A stretch of 64,000 nt of DNA from contig NZ_JBHTJI010000042.1 of NCBI RefSeq assembly GCF_042675665.1, forward strand, positions 496,001 to 560,000, in the 5' to 3' direction. The position numbers and the translations under genes are program-made. Each line of letters opens with the position of its first letter. Position 1 is the first letter of the stretch. Shown here piece after piece: positions 25,077 through 35,040 of the stretch. The stretch is from Mariniflexile jejuense. GTDB taxonomy: Bacteria; Bacteroidota; Bacteroidia; Flavobacteriales; Flavobacteriaceae. Under the pieces are notes generated by a model. It was given only the letters and a program-made list of their open reading frames with translations, did no database searches and had not been told where the DNA came from.

Positions 25077-25328
25077 TTACTTATTTAGAATATAAAGAAT
25101 GAATGAAATAAAAATTAGTAATACAAATCCTGAAACCACATACAGTTTCAAGCGTTTTTGTTTATTTTCATTTTGAATTCTATGTTTAATACTTTCCAAT
25201 TGCGCTTCTGTAGCTTTAGGAAATTTTTTAAGTTCTATATTAGCATAACTACCCTCTAAAGCTTTGGTCTCTTTTCGTTTTGCTAAAAGGCTACGATTGT
25301 TTTTTAATGAATTGTTTGCATCCATCAT
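25077..25328 (-). CDS. Tail-anchored membrane protein, paralogue b
   Basis: 83 residues, same layout as its neighbour: polar helical N-terminal part (SLKNNRSLLAKRKETKAL) and C-terminal membrane helix (LYVVSGFVLLIFISFILYIL). The start may be either of two adjacent ATG codons. Function unknown; tandem duplication suggests the two may form a complex. Confidence 0.75.
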   Translation of the reverse strand: MMDANNSLKNNRSLLAKRKETKALEGSYANIELKKFPKATEAQLESIKHRIQNENKQKRLKLYVVSGFVLLIFISFILYILNK

Positions 25329-25527
25329 TGCGCCTTCTCCACCAATAATTTCTAAGTTTTAATTGTGAAACATATAGATTGATAAAAGCATTATAAACAA
25401 TGCATTTATCATCAAACTAAAAAAAGCTGCTTTGTATATTAGTATATAAATTGTGAGGAATGTTACAATAAGTGGATAAAATAAAAGGTTTTACTCAAGC
25501 GTTGTTTGGCATTCCTTAAAGCAAATT

Positions 25528-27021
25528 TCACATATTACGCCAGAAGAAAGGTGTAAATAAAATAAGTACTGTAAACAATTCTAATCGCCCGATTAACATT
25601 AAAAAAGACGACCACCATTGCGCTAGTAAAGGCAATGCAGCATAGTTATTTACTGGCCCGAAATTACCTAGTGCTGGTCCTATATTACCCAAACTGGAAG
25701 CTGATAAGCCTACAGCCGAAGTAAAATCGATATTAAACATAGAGAATACCAAAGCACCAATAATAAATGACAGCATATATAGAATAAAAAAAGCTAACAC
25801 ATTAAAAACTATAAATCTGTTTATAGCTTTATTGTTATAACGTACAGGCACAATAGCACTTGGGTGCAAAGTACGTTTAAACTCTAAAAAACCATTTTTA
25901 ATTAGTATTAAATGCCGAACTACTTTTACACCACCTGCTGTACTACCTGCTGAACCACCTAAAAACATAAGACCAAAAAAGAAAACCACCAAAAAAGGCG
26001 TCCACAATGTATAATCGGCAGATATAAAACCTGTAGTTGTGATAACTGTAAGCACTTGAAATAAGGAATGCCTAAACGCGCTTTCGGCTTCGCCCCAAAC
26101 CATAGGATGATCTATAGAAGATAGAGAAACATCTGCTTTGAAATAAATTATAATTGCAGCTATTGCAGTAAAAACAGCTACAAATTTAAAGTATAGTTTA
26201 AACTCTTCATCATTAACTATTTTTTGAACTTTCCCTTTAAATGCAAAATAACTCAATACAAAATTAGAGCCAGCCAAAAACATAAATAGAATAATAATAT
26301 ACTGTATGACAGGTTGGTTATTCCAATAGGCAACACTGGCATTTTTTGTTGAAAATCCACCTGTTGATAAGGTTGCCATAGAATGATTAATAGCATCAAA
26401 AAAGGACATTCCAGCAAGCTTTAGCAATATCGTTTCAGCTGCTGTATAGCCAAAATAAATAAGCCACAAACGTTTGGCTGTATCGGTTATTCTTGGGTGC
26501 AATTTATCACCACTTGGTCCTGGTGCTTCAGCTGCAAAAAGCTGCATTCCACCTATACCTAATAATGGCAAAATAGCAATAGCAAGTACAATAATTCCCA
26601 TACCACCTATCCAATGTGTAGTGCTTCGCCAAAACAATACACCTTTAGGTATAATTTCAATATCGTTTAAAATAGAAGCACCCGTTGTGGTATAACCAGA
26701 CATGGTTTCAAAAAATGCATTTGTAAAGTTAGGAATACTTCCTGTTAACACATAAGGCAATGTACCACAAAGCGACATGATAATCCAACCAAAAGTTACT
26801 ACTATGTAACCTTCACGCTTATTCATTTCTTTTTTATGTTTATGGGTAAGTAGCATGATTACAACACCAGCAACCAAGGTTAGTATACCCGCTAACGCTA
26901 TTTGAAATGTTACACCATCTTTATAAAGATAACTAACCAAAGCTGCCAACAGCATAAAACCACCATTAAACAATAATAGTAATCCTAAAAAATGAAAGAT
27001 GATTTTATAATTAAGTTTCAA
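25528..27021 (-). CDS. trkH: Potassium uptake protein TrkH family
   Basis: 497 residues with about ten membrane helices and four selectivity-filter-like loops (TMSGYTTTGAS, NHSMATLSTGGFS, TVITTTGFISADY, SASSLGNIGP). It forms the membrane part of a K+ channel-like uptake system with TrkA. The start at 27021 is TTG: an in-frame stop lies just two codons upstream and no ATG is available before helix 1, and MKLNYKIIFHFLG is the usual beginning. It follows trkA by 19 bases. Confidence 0.95.
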   Translation of the reverse strand: MKLNYKIIFHFLGLLLLFNGGFMLLAALVSYLYKDGVTFQIALAGILTLVAGVVIMLLTHKHKKEMNKREGYIVVTFGWIIMSLCGTLPYVLTGSIPNFTNAFFETMSGYTTTGASILNDIEIIPKGVLFWRSTTHWIGGMGIIVLAIAILPLLGIGGMQLFAAEAPGPSGDKLHPRITDTAKRLWLIYFGYTAAETILLKLAGMSFFDAINHSMATLSTGGFSTKNASVAYWNNQPVIQYIIILFMFLAGSNFVLSYFAFKGKVQKIVNDEEFKLYFKFVAVFTAIAAIIIYFKADVSLSSIDHPMVWGEAESAFRHSLFQVLTVITTTGFISADYTLWTPFLVVFFFGLMFLGGSAGSTAGGVKVVRHLILIKNGFLEFKRTLHPSAIVPVRYNNKAINRFIVFNVLAFFILYMLSFIIGALVFSMFNIDFTSAVGLSASSLGNIGPALGNFGPVNNYAALPLLAQWWSSFLMLIGRLELFTVLILFTPFFWRNM

Positions 27022-27040
27022 CAGCTATTCTATTTAATAT

Positions 27041-28390
27041 TTATAGAAATAATTTTTCAACACGCTTAATGGATTGAAGTAAGCTACATACAACCACGCG
27101 GTCGCCTTCTTGAATTTTAAAGTTACCAAGTGCTATCATTCCAACACCATCTCTAATAACGCCTCCAATAATAGCATCTCTAGGGAAATCGATTGATTTT
27201 ATTGTTTTATTACAAACCGCAGAAGTGCTTTTTACTACAAATTCCAATAATTCTGCATTAAAATTGTTTAGTTTCGTCATAGCTACAACTTCGCCTCGGC
27301 GTATGTATCTAAAAATATTATTAGCTGCTAATAATTTCTTATTTACCAAAGTATCAATTCCAATAGAATGTGATAATTCAAAATAATCCATATTTTCAAC
27401 CAACGCTATGGTTTTTTTTACGCCTTTAGATTTAGCTACTAAACAAGACATGATATTGGTTTCAGAATTATCGCCAACAGCTATAAACGCATCCATATCA
27501 CTAATGTTTTCTTCATCTAGTAAATCTACGTTACGTCCATCACTATTTATTACCAGAACTTTATTTAATACTTCGGCAAGCTCAAAAGACCTATCTCTAT
27601 TTCCTTCTAAAAGCTTAACATTAAAGCCCTTTTCACTTAAATCTCTAGCTGTTTTGTAACCAATTAAGCTTCCTCCTAAAATCATAACATTTTTAATGGC
27701 TCGATTAACTTTTCCTGTAAGTCTACAAAGTTCATCTGCACCACCTTCAGAGGTTATAAAAACAACATTATCACCACGCTTAAATTTAGTATCGCCTCGT
27801 GGAATAATGGTGAATTGTGTACCAAAACGCTGTATTGCAATGGGTACAAAGTGTAATTCCGGAAAAATTTCAGCAGCTTCTTTTACTGTTTTTCCAACGA
27901 ACGATGCCGATCTAGATAGTGTTAAGCCTGCCATGGTAAGCGCACCATTTTCAAACTCATAATTTTCGTTAAATGATGACTGTTTTAATGATAATTCAAT
28001 TTCTGAAGCGGCAAGTGCCTCAGGTGAAATGAGTTCATCAATACCAAACTTAGTAAAGCCAACTTCGTCTTTATAATGTATAAATTCGGTATTTGAAATT
28101 CTTGCAATGGTACGTTTAGAGCCTAATTGTTTTGCTAAAACACACACTGTAATATTGGTGGTTTCGCTTGAAGTTACGGCTATAAACAAGTCGCTTTTAT
28201 CAATACGCGCTTCTTTTAATATTGCAATAGAGGTTGCATCACCTTTAATTACCCTAATATCTAAATGTGTATCAGCATACGCTAAACTTGTTTTATTTGG
28301 GTCTATTAATGTAATTTCTTGAGATTCGTAAGATAACAACTTAGCTAAATGAAAGCCTACTTCACCAGCACCAGCAATAATTATTTTCAT
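27041..28390 (-). CDS. trkA: Trk system potassium transporter regulatory subunit TrkA
   Basis: 449 residues with two tandem RCK units: Rossmann folds beginning MKIIIAGAGEVGFHLAKLL (1-19) and NVMILGGSLIGYKTARDL (about 232-250), each followed by a TrkA-C domain (about 140-222 and 368-449). The first has a full GxGxxG, the second GGSLIG. It binds NAD(H)/ATP-type ligands and gates TrkH on the cytoplasmic side. It is the first gene of the trkA-trkH pair. Confidence 0.95.
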   Translation of the reverse strand: MKIIIAGAGEVGFHLAKLLSYESQEITLIDPNKTSLAYADTHLDIRVIKGDATSIAILKEARIDKSDLFIAVTSSETTNITVCVLAKQLGSKRTIARISNTEFIHYKDEVGFTKFGIDELISPEALAASEIELSLKQSSFNENYEFENGALTMAGLTLSRSASFVGKTVKEAAEIFPELHFVPIAIQRFGTQFTIIPRGDTKFKRGDNVVFITSEGGADELCRLTGKVNRAIKNVMILGGSLIGYKTARDLSEKGFNVKLLEGNRDRSFELAEVLNKVLVINSDGRNVDLLDEENISDMDAFIAVGDNSETNIMSCLVAKSKGVKKTIALVENMDYFELSHSIGIDTLVNKKLLAANNIFRYIRRGEVVAMTKLNNFNAELLEFVVKSTSAVCNKTIKSIDFPRDAIIGGVIRDGVGMIALGNFKIQEGDRVVVCSLLQSIKRVEKLFL

Positions 28391-28534
28391 TAATTTAAAT
28401 TCATATAAAGTATTGCAATATAGTATAAATTAAGTATAAACCTAAAAGTTAAAAATTGAAAAAGTTAAACCAAAAACCAAAAACCAAACCTCAACAACAT
28501 TTTAATTACTGTTTTAAAGTAGAAATAAATAATG

Positions 28535-28542
28535 TAGATTTG
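28535..28542 (+). promoter_or_regulatory. Putative -7 promoter element of ubiE
   Basis: TAGATTTG matches TAnnTTTG, 16 bases before the TTG start of ubiE, implying a very short leader. Confidence 0.5.
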
Positions 28543-28558
28543 CCAAAAAAACAAAGCA

Positions 28559-29284
28559 TTGACTAAAATTAAGCCTTACAAAAACAGCGATTTAGGAAAA
28601 AAAGAACAAGTTACTCAAATGTTTGATACCATTTCTGGTGATTATGATGGGTTAAACCGTGTTATTTCCTTTGGTATAGATATTAAATGGCGTAAAAAAG
28701 TAGTTAAAATAGTAAAAGAAACTAATCCGGATACTATTTTAGATATTGCAACTGGAACAGGCGATTTAGCAATTAATTTAGCCGAAACCAATGCTACAAA
28801 AATTGTAGGTTTTGATATTAGTAGCGGCATGCTAGAAATAGGCAAGCAAAAAGTTAAAAAGAAAGCTTTAGAAAGCAAAATAGACATGATTTTAGGCGAT
28901 AGCGAAAACATGCCTTTTGATGATAATAGCTTTGATGCCATAACAGTAGCTTTTGGTGTGCGTAATTTTGAAACTCTTGAAAATGGCTTAAAAGAAATTT
29001 ATAGAGTTTTAAAACCTAATGGAACATTTGTAATTTTAGAAACCTCTGTACCAACCAAAACGCCTTACAAACAGGGTTATAAATTTTACACCAAAAACAT
29101 TTTACCACTTATTGGAAAAGCGTTTTCAAAAGACAGAAGTGCCTATAAATATTTATGTGAATCGGCTTCTGTTTTTCCTTATGGCGAAGCTTTAAACAAT
29201 ATTTTACGTAAAATTGGGTTTATAAATGTTGAAGATTTTCCGCAAACCTTTGGCGTTGCAACAATCTATAAATCGTCAAAATAA
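28559..29284 (+). CDS. ubiE: Demethylmenaquinone methyltransferase
   Basis: 241 residues. SAM-dependent class I methyltransferase (ILDIATGTGDLAINLAE at about 61-77; DAITVAFGVRNFE; RVLKPNGTFVILE) that converts demethylmenaquinone to menaquinone at the membrane surface. UbiE/MenG signature KMF-type start is seen as VTQMFDTISGDYDGLN. The start is TTG (MTKIKPYKN); the first in-frame ATG is 20 codons inside and would remove conserved residues. porT follows after 4 bases. Confidence 0.95.
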   Translation: MTKIKPYKNSDLGKKEQVTQMFDTISGDYDGLNRVISFGIDIKWRKKVVKIVKETNPDTILDIATGTGDLAINLAETNATKIVGFDISSGMLEIGKQKVKKKALESKIDMILGDSENMPFDDNSFDAITVAFGVRNFETLENGLKEIYRVLKPNGTFVILETSVPTKTPYKQGYKFYTKNILPLIGKAFSKDRSAYKYLCESASVFPYGEALNNILRKIGFINVEDFPQTFGVATIYKSSK

Positions 29285-29288
29285 AACT

Positions 29289-30017
29289 ATGAAGCATTTT
29301 TTTGCATTACTATCTATTTTATTCATTATTGAAACTTCTAATGCACAGCTATTTAGAAAAGAAAAAGTAACTTATGATGCTAACCAAGGACGAGGTTCTA
29401 CCGATAATAATTTATTACGATGGGGCTATTTTTTAGGCATTAATAATTACGATTTCAACTTTGATTACAATGATGATTTACGCGATATTTACGTAAAACG
29501 TAGCCCAGGTTTTAGTGTAGGTTTAATAGGAAATTTACGCATTAACGATTATTTAGATTTGCGTATGGAACCTGGTTTATTAATAACAACCAGAGAACTT
29601 TACTATAGCCAATCCTACTTTCAAGGTACAGCTTTTACAGATGTCGATTTGGTTCGCGAAGTTAAATCAACATATATACACTTACCTTTATTGTTAAAAG
29701 TTTCAACCAAACGCATCAATAACTTTAAACCTTTTGTTGTTGGAGGTATATCTACAGCCTTAAATTTATCAAGTAATGAAGATAACCCCGATGATAATGC
29801 TAATGGGCAATTTAGAACAACCAAAAACAACTTATATTACGAACTTGGTTTTGGTATCGATTTTTACTTGTACAACTTTAAATTCACACCATCTATTCGC
29901 GGTCTTTTCGGTATTAATGATGAATTAATACATGATGAAGATCCAAATAGCCCATGGACAAGCAACATAAACAGCATGAAAAGTAGAGGTGTTTTTATAA
30001 ACTTTACGTTTCAATAA
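29289..30017 (+). CDS. porT: Type IX secretion / gliding outer-membrane protein PorT
   Basis: 242 residues from ATG 29289. A signal peptide (FFALLSILFIIETSNA) precedes an eight-strand barrel with the porin-family pattern (RWGYFLGINNYDF, YIHLPLLLKVSTKRI, FKPFVVGGIS). The ubiE-porT order and family resemblance support PorT (SprT), an outer-membrane part of the type IX secretion system. The start is set after the ubiE stop; the frame is open further upstream inside ubiE but lacks a signal peptide there. Confidence 0.88.
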   Translation: MKHFFALLSILFIIETSNAQLFRKEKVTYDANQGRGSTDNNLLRWGYFLGINNYDFNFDYNDDLRDIYVKRSPGFSVGLIGNLRINDYLDLRMEPGLLITTRELYYSQSYFQGTAFTDVDLVREVKSTYIHLPLLLKVSTKRINNFKPFVVGGISTALNLSSNEDNPDDNANGQFRTTKNNLYYELGFGIDFYLYNFKFTPSIRGLFGINDELIHDEDPNSPWTSNINSMKSRGVFINFTFQ

Positions 30018-30075
30018 CTGCTTATTTTTTTATTGTTTACAACCTATTCAGCTTAACAACTTACTCCTAAACAAC

Positions 30076-30795
30076 TCACTGTCGTCTAAATTCACTCAAC
30101 AAAATAGCAGTTGCAGTAGCTACATTTAAACTTTCGGTAGCTTGTAAATCGCCATATCTAGGAATGGCTATTTTTTCGGTTATAATAGCTTCTATTTCTT
30201 TTGAAACACCGTTAGCTTCATTACCCATAACCAAAATTCCTTTTTCGGGTAATCGTTTCTTGTAAACCGTTTCACCTTCCATAAAAGCACCAAAAACAGG
30301 CAACTCTGCTTCCTTTAAAAATGTGGTTAAATTAATGTAATTTATATTAACACGTGCTATAGAACCCATAGTAGATTGTATTACTTTTGGATTAAAACAA
30401 TCTACAGTTTCAGTACTACAAACCAATTCTTTCACTCCAAACCAATCGCAAAGTCTAATAATAGTTCCTAAATTCCCTGGATCTCTAACAGCATCAAGTG
30501 CCACAACAAGTCCATTTGTTTCAATAGCTTTTGGCTTGGGTATTTTAAAAATTGCTAATGCTGTATTGGGCGTTGTTAAAAAACTAATTCGCTTTAAATC
30601 ACTTTCTGAAATTAAAACTTCAACTTTGGCATCAATATTGAATGTTTCTGTCGTATATAACGCATGAAGCTTTAAATGAGATTGCAAAAGTTCTTTGATG
30701 GTTTTAACACCTTCAACAACAAAAAAACCATGCTGCTGTCGTTGTTTTTTTTGCTTTAAACTGGTTATTAATTTTATCTGGTTTTTAGAAAGCAT
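30076..30795 (-). CDS. TrmH/SpoU family RNA methyltransferase
   Basis: 239 residues. N-terminal substrate-binding domain (1-85, with KQKKQRQQHGFFVVEG) and C-terminal SPOUT knot domain with the three motifs: DAVRDPGNLGTIIRLCDWFG (motif 1), ILVMGNEANGVS (motif 2) and IPRYGDLQATESLNVATATAI (motif 3, with an extra RYGDLQATESLNV). It 2'-O-methylates a ribose in tRNA or rRNA; the exact target cannot be told. Convergent with porT. Confidence 0.92.
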   Translation of the reverse strand: MLSKNQIKLITSLKQKKQRQQHGFFVVEGVKTIKELLQSHLKLHALYTTETFNIDAKVEVLISESDLKRISFLTTPNTALAIFKIPKPKAIETNGLVVALDAVRDPGNLGTIIRLCDWFGVKELVCSTETVDCFNPKVIQSTMGSIARVNINYINLTTFLKEAELPVFGAFMEGETVYKKRLPEKGILVMGNEANGVSKEIEAIITEKIAIPRYGDLQATESLNVATATAILLSEFRRQ

Positions 30796-30890
30796 ATTAG
30801 TATATTAGAGTGTAATTTTTTATAAAGAAATGAAAAATGCAGTGGTTTGCATCTCAATTTTTTTAAATATTTTTTTCAATAGAAATAATG

Positions 30891-30898
30891 TATTTTTG
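30891..30898 (+). promoter_or_regulatory. Putative -7 promoter element of tamL
   Basis: TATTTTTG matches TAnnTTTG, about 163 bases before tamL in the divergent gap. A long leader would result, so the assignment is weak. Confidence 0.35.
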
Positions 30899-31060
30899 AA
30901 TTTGCAAAACGTATTTTTTAATTTAAGCACTTAAATAAAACCTGTTTCGTTTAATTAATTTTAATATCATTTAAAATGAGTCTTAAAAAACTCTGTAAAA
31001 TAATCCAATTATCAATATGCGAATTACATCTGTCCAATTTAAAAAAATAGAAATTAGCAG

Positions 31061-33598
31061 ATGAAACTACAGCTCTCAAAAATACTACTTTTAGTTTTAG
31101 TTACAGCCTACTTCTTTTCTTGTGATGCTGTAAAACGAGTTCCTGAAAACAGTTATTTACTTAATAACAACAAAGTTTTAGTAAATGGCAAAAAAGAACA
31201 AACCGAAACCATAAACAACTTATTATACCAAAAACCCAACAGCAAAATTCCTGTTATTGGCATGCCGCTACGTTTGTTTATATACAACATGGCTCGAAAC
31301 AAAAGAGATTCTTTATTTGAGGCTTGGTTAGATAAAAGCCCTAACCGTAGAGCTAGATTAACCAAACGACTATCAAAAAAACAACTTGATAAACTTAAAC
31401 AATCGGCAATTGGATTTAATAATTGGTTACGAAAAACGGGCGAAGCACCAGTAATAATTAGTGAAGAAAAAGCCGAAAAATCTGTTAAAAGACTAGAAGA
31501 TTACTATATAAATAATGGTTGGTTTGATGTAAAAGCAAACCATACCATTTTGAAAACTGAAAAAAAACGGGCAGATATAGAATATACTGTTGAAACTGGT
31601 AAACCGTTTATACTAGATAGTATTTCAGAAAAAATAAAATCACCCATAATTGATTCATTGTATCAAAAATTTAAAAAGTATAGTATAGTTAAGCAAAACG
31701 AACAGTACAAATCCTATAATTTTTCACAAGAACGCGAACGTATTGCTAATGAATTGCGCAATTCTGGTGTGTACCATTTCAATCAAGATTATATTAATTT
31801 TGAAATGGATACTATTGGTACAAATAAGAAAGTTAATGTTGAAGTTCAAATTCAAGATAGAGCTATTAGAACTCAAGATTCGGTTAAACGCGTACCTTTT
31901 AGCATATACAAAATTAAAGATGTTAATATTATAACCGACTACACGTTTGAAAACAGAAACAAACCTTTTCAAGATTCTATAACTTTTGAAGGCTATAAAA
32001 TTTACAGCTACAACAAAATAAAATATAGAGCAAAAGCATTGGCAGATGCTGTATTTATTACACCAAATACAATATTTAAAGATAGTGATAGAACTCTTAC
32101 TTACAGACACATAAACGAACTACGCACATTTAAATACCCAAATATTGAATACATTGAAAATTCAGATAATACTCTAACGGATACTATTAGACTTACACCG
32201 TTAAAAAAATTCAGCTTAAGTTTCAGTACAGATGCTTCAACTAGTAATATTCAAACCATTGGATTCTCATTAAACCCAAGTTTATTAATTAGAAATGTTT
32301 TTAGAGGCGCAGAAACTTTAGAGTTATCGGCTATTGGTGCCATTGGAGCTTCAAAAAGTGGATCAAGAAACAATGTTAACGACCCATTTTTTGATATTAA
32401 CGAAATTGGTGCTAATTTAAAATTAACCATACCCAGATTCTTTTTTCCGTTTAACACAGAAAAAATTATTCCTAAATACATGTCGCCAAGTACTAGAATT
32501 AGTTTGTCTACCACCAGTCAAACCAACATAGGTTTAGATAAACAAACCTTTAGCGGTATTTTTAATTATAACTGGTCGCCTTCAAGCAAAGTTACAAACA
32601 GACTTGATGTATTTAATATTCAATACGTTAGAAATCTAAAAGTTGAAAATTATTTTAAAATTTATGAAAATTCATTTAATTCGTTAAACAACATAGCGCA
32701 AAATGTTAATTACATAAACCCAAATGAAAATTTAAACATCCCAACCGATACGAATGCTTTTTTAAGTTATGCCTTAAACACGCCTACTCCTAATGAAATA
32801 TCACCAACACAATTGGCAACCATTAGCAGTATTAACGAACGTAAAAACAGATTAACCGAAAACAACTTAATATTATCATCAAGTTTTAGCTTAACAAATG
32901 ATGAACGAACCAATTTATTTGATGACGATTTTTCAATTTTCCGCTTTAAGTTAGAATTGGCAGGAAATATTCTTTCAAGTTTATCAAGTGCCATCGGGCT
33001 TAATAAAAATTCTGATAACCGTTACGAACTTTTTAGCGTTGCCTATTCGCAATACGTAAAAACCGAATTTGATTATATTAAACACTGGAATTTAGGTAAT
33101 AAAAACATACTTGCCACCAGAAGTTATTTTGGCATTGCCATACCTTATGGTAACTCTAACAACATACCATTTTCAAAAAGTTTCTTTGCTGGCGGACCAA
33201 ATGATAACCGTGCTTGGACAGCGTATCGTTTAGGACCAGGAAGCTCTGCCTCTAGCAACGAGTTTAATGAAGCAAATTTAAAATTAGCATTAAGTGTAGA
33301 ACAACGCTTCAATATTTTCGCAAATTTAAACGGTGCTATTTTTGTAGATGCAGGAAACATTTGGAATGTATTAGATGATGTAACCGACACAAATGCAACA
33401 TTCTCAAATTTTAGCTCTTTAAAAGATATTGCTGTTGGTTCAGGTTTTGGATTACGCTACGATTTTAGCTTTTTTGTTTTTCGTTTTGATATTGGCTTTA
33501 AAACCTACGATCCTTCATACCAAAACCAAAACCGTTGGTTTAACGACTATAATTTTTCCAACGCTGTTTACAATATTGGTATAAACTATCCTTTTTAA
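31061..33598 (+). CDS. tamL: TamL: BamA/TamA-family outer-membrane lipoprotein
   Basis: 845 residues. Signal peptide with lipobox YFFSC (Cys21), so the protein is a lipoprotein; periplasmic POTRA-like region (about 30-365) and a C-terminal 16-strand Omp85 barrel (about 370-845) with the closing strand YNFSNAVYNIGINYPF. The Omp85 lid-lock motif is recognisable as GGPNDNRAW. TamL is the lipoprotein TamA equivalent of Flavobacteriaceae, thought to work with TamB in envelope assembly; tamB is not adjacent. It is divergent from the trmH-like gene. Confidence 0.9.
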   Translation: MKLQLSKILLLVLVTAYFFSCDAVKRVPENSYLLNNNKVLVNGKKEQTETINNLLYQKPNSKIPVIGMPLRLFIYNMARNKRDSLFEAWLDKSPNRRARLTKRLSKKQLDKLKQSAIGFNNWLRKTGEAPVIISEEKAEKSVKRLEDYYINNGWFDVKANHTILKTEKKRADIEYTVETGKPFILDSISEKIKSPIIDSLYQKFKKYSIVKQNEQYKSYNFSQERERIANELRNSGVYHFNQDYINFEMDTIGTNKKVNVEVQIQDRAIRTQDSVKRVPFSIYKIKDVNIITDYTFENRNKPFQDSITFEGYKIYSYNKIKYRAKALADAVFITPNTIFKDSDRTLTYRHINELRTFKYPNIEYIENSDNTLTDTIRLTPLKKFSLSFSTDASTSNIQTIGFSLNPSLLIRNVFRGAETLELSAIGAIGASKSGSRNNVNDPFFDINEIGANLKLTIPRFFFPFNTEKIIPKYMSPSTRISLSTTSQTNIGLDKQTFSGIFNYNWSPSSKVTNRLDVFNIQYVRNLKVENYFKIYENSFNSLNNIAQNVNYINPNENLNIPTDTNAFLSYALNTPTPNEISPTQLATISSINERKNRLTENNLILSSSFSLTNDERTNLFDDDFSIFRFKLELAGNILSSLSSAIGLNKNSDNRYELFSVAYSQYVKTEFDYIKHWNLGNKNILATRSYFGIAIPYGNSNNIPFSKSFFAGGPNDNRAWTAYRLGPGSSASSNEFNEANLKLALSVEQRFNIFANLNGAIFVDAGNIWNVLDDVTDTNATFSNFSSLKDIAVGSGFGLRYDFSFFVFRFDIGFKTYDPSYQNQNRWFNDYNFSNAVYNIGINYPF

Positions 33599-33689
33599 AG
33601 CTTCAATAAGTATTTAAAAACTATAACGTTTTAGTGCCTTTTTAATATTTTAAAGACTACAAATGGTTCCTAAATATTTAAAAAATGAT

Positions 33690-33697
33690 TACTTTTG
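33690..33697 (+). promoter_or_regulatory. Putative -7 promoter element of fbaA
   Basis: TACTTTTG fits TAnnTTTG and is 33 bases before the start codon. Confidence 0.5.
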
Positions 33698-33730
33698 AAA
33701 CTTACAAACTAAAATCAAAATCAAATAATT

Positions 33731-34798
33731 ATGGGACACAACATAAAACCAGGAGTTGCCACAGGACAAGAAGTTCAAGCCATTTTTAAACTAGCAAAAG
33801 AAAAAGGTTTTGCTTTACCTGCTGTAAACGTAATCGGTTCAGATACCATTAACGGTGTATTAGAAACTGCAGCTGCTTTAAATGCGCCTGTAATTATACA
33901 ATTCTCTAATGGTGGTGCACAATTTAATGCAGGAAAAGGTTTAAATAACGATGGGCAAAAAGCAGCTATTGCTGGTGCTATTGCTGGTGCAAAACACGTT
34001 CATACATTGGCAGAAGCTTATGGTGTTCCTGTAATTTTACATACAGACCACTGTGCAAAAAAATTACTTCCTTGGATTGATGGTATGCTAGATGCTAGTG
34101 AAAAACATTTCGCTGAAACCGGAAAATCACTTTTTAGTTCTCATATGATAGATCTTTCAGAAGAACCAATTGAAGAAAACATTGAAATTTGCAAACAATA
34201 CCTTGCACGTATGAGCAAAATGGGAATGACTTTGGAAATTGAATTAGGTATTACTGGTGGTGAAGAAGATGGTGTTGATAACAGCGATGTTGATGATTCT
34301 AAACTATACACACAACCTGAAGAAGTTGCTTATGCTTATGAAGAATTAAGTAAAGTAAGCGACCAATTTACAATTGCTGCTGCTTTTGGAAATGTACATG
34401 GTGTTTACAAACCAGGAAATGTAAAATTAACTCCGAAAATTTTAAAAAATTCTCAAGATTATATATCTAAAAAATACGGTGTTGGTCATAATCATATCGA
34501 TTTTGTATTCCACGGTGGTTCTGGTTCTTCAGTTGAAGAAATTCGCGAAGGTATAAGCTACGGTGTCATTAAAATGAATATTGATACCGATTTACAATAT
34601 GCGTTTATGGCAGGAATTCGTGATTATATGGGTAGTAAATCTGAATACTTAAAAGGTCAAATTGGTAACCCTGAAGGAGATGATTCACCAAACAAAAAAT
34701 ATTACGATCCACGTGTTTGGTTACGTGAAGGTGAAAAAACATTTATTGAGCGTTTAAAACAAGCGTTTCAAGATTTAAACAATGTGAATACACTATAA
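33731..34798 (+). CDS. fbaA: Fructose-bisphosphate aldolase class II
   Basis: 355 residues, class IIA length. Zinc-dependent aldol cleavage of fructose 1,6-bisphosphate in glycolysis/gluconeogenesis. Zn ligands and active-site loops are visible: HTDHCAKKLLPW (His/Asp pair), the acidic stretch LGITGGEEDGVDN, AAAFGNVHGVY (Zn His), FVFHGGSGSS (phosphate loop) and KMNIDTDLQYA. Stand-alone gene with a short leader and a terminator at 34823-34848. Confidence 0.96.
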   Translation: MGHNIKPGVATGQEVQAIFKLAKEKGFALPAVNVIGSDTINGVLETAAALNAPVIIQFSNGGAQFNAGKGLNNDGQKAAIAGAIAGAKHVHTLAEAYGVPVILHTDHCAKKLLPWIDGMLDASEKHFAETGKSLFSSHMIDLSEEPIEENIEICKQYLARMSKMGMTLEIELGITGGEEDGVDNSDVDDSKLYTQPEEVAYAYEELSKVSDQFTIAAAFGNVHGVYKPGNVKLTPKILKNSQDYISKKYGVGHNHIDFVFHGGSGSSVEEIREGISYGVIKMNIDTDLQYAFMAGIRDYMGSKSEYLKGQIGNPEGDDSPNKKYYDPRVWLREGEKTFIERLKQAFQDLNNVNTL

Positions 34799-34822
34799 AA
34801 CAATTGTATTATTAAGTTATAA

Positions 34823-34848
34823 AAATCCTGTTTAAAGCAGGATTTTTT
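34823..34848 (+). terminator. Terminator after fbaA
   Basis: 8-bp stem AAATCCTG (34823-34830) / CAGGATTT (34838-34845) and a T-run, 24 bases after the stop. Confidence 0.85.
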
Positions 34849-34924
34849 CATTTATAAATACTTACAAAAAATTATTTCACCAATAAAAAAGGTAAGGTGT
34901 TACACCAAAATTAAAATAAAACTT

Positions 34925-34932
34925 TAATTTTG
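34925..34932 (+). promoter_or_regulatory. Putative -7 promoter element of accD
   Basis: TAATTTTG fits TAnnTTTG, 108 bases before accD. Confidence 0.4.
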
Positions 34933-35040
34933 TAATCTAGCTTTTGGCTTTAGCTATGTTAAAAAAAAGCCTAAAACCCTAACAAATAACGATATAAGGT
35001 TTTAAAATCTGAAATCGTAAATTATAAATCGCGAATCATT

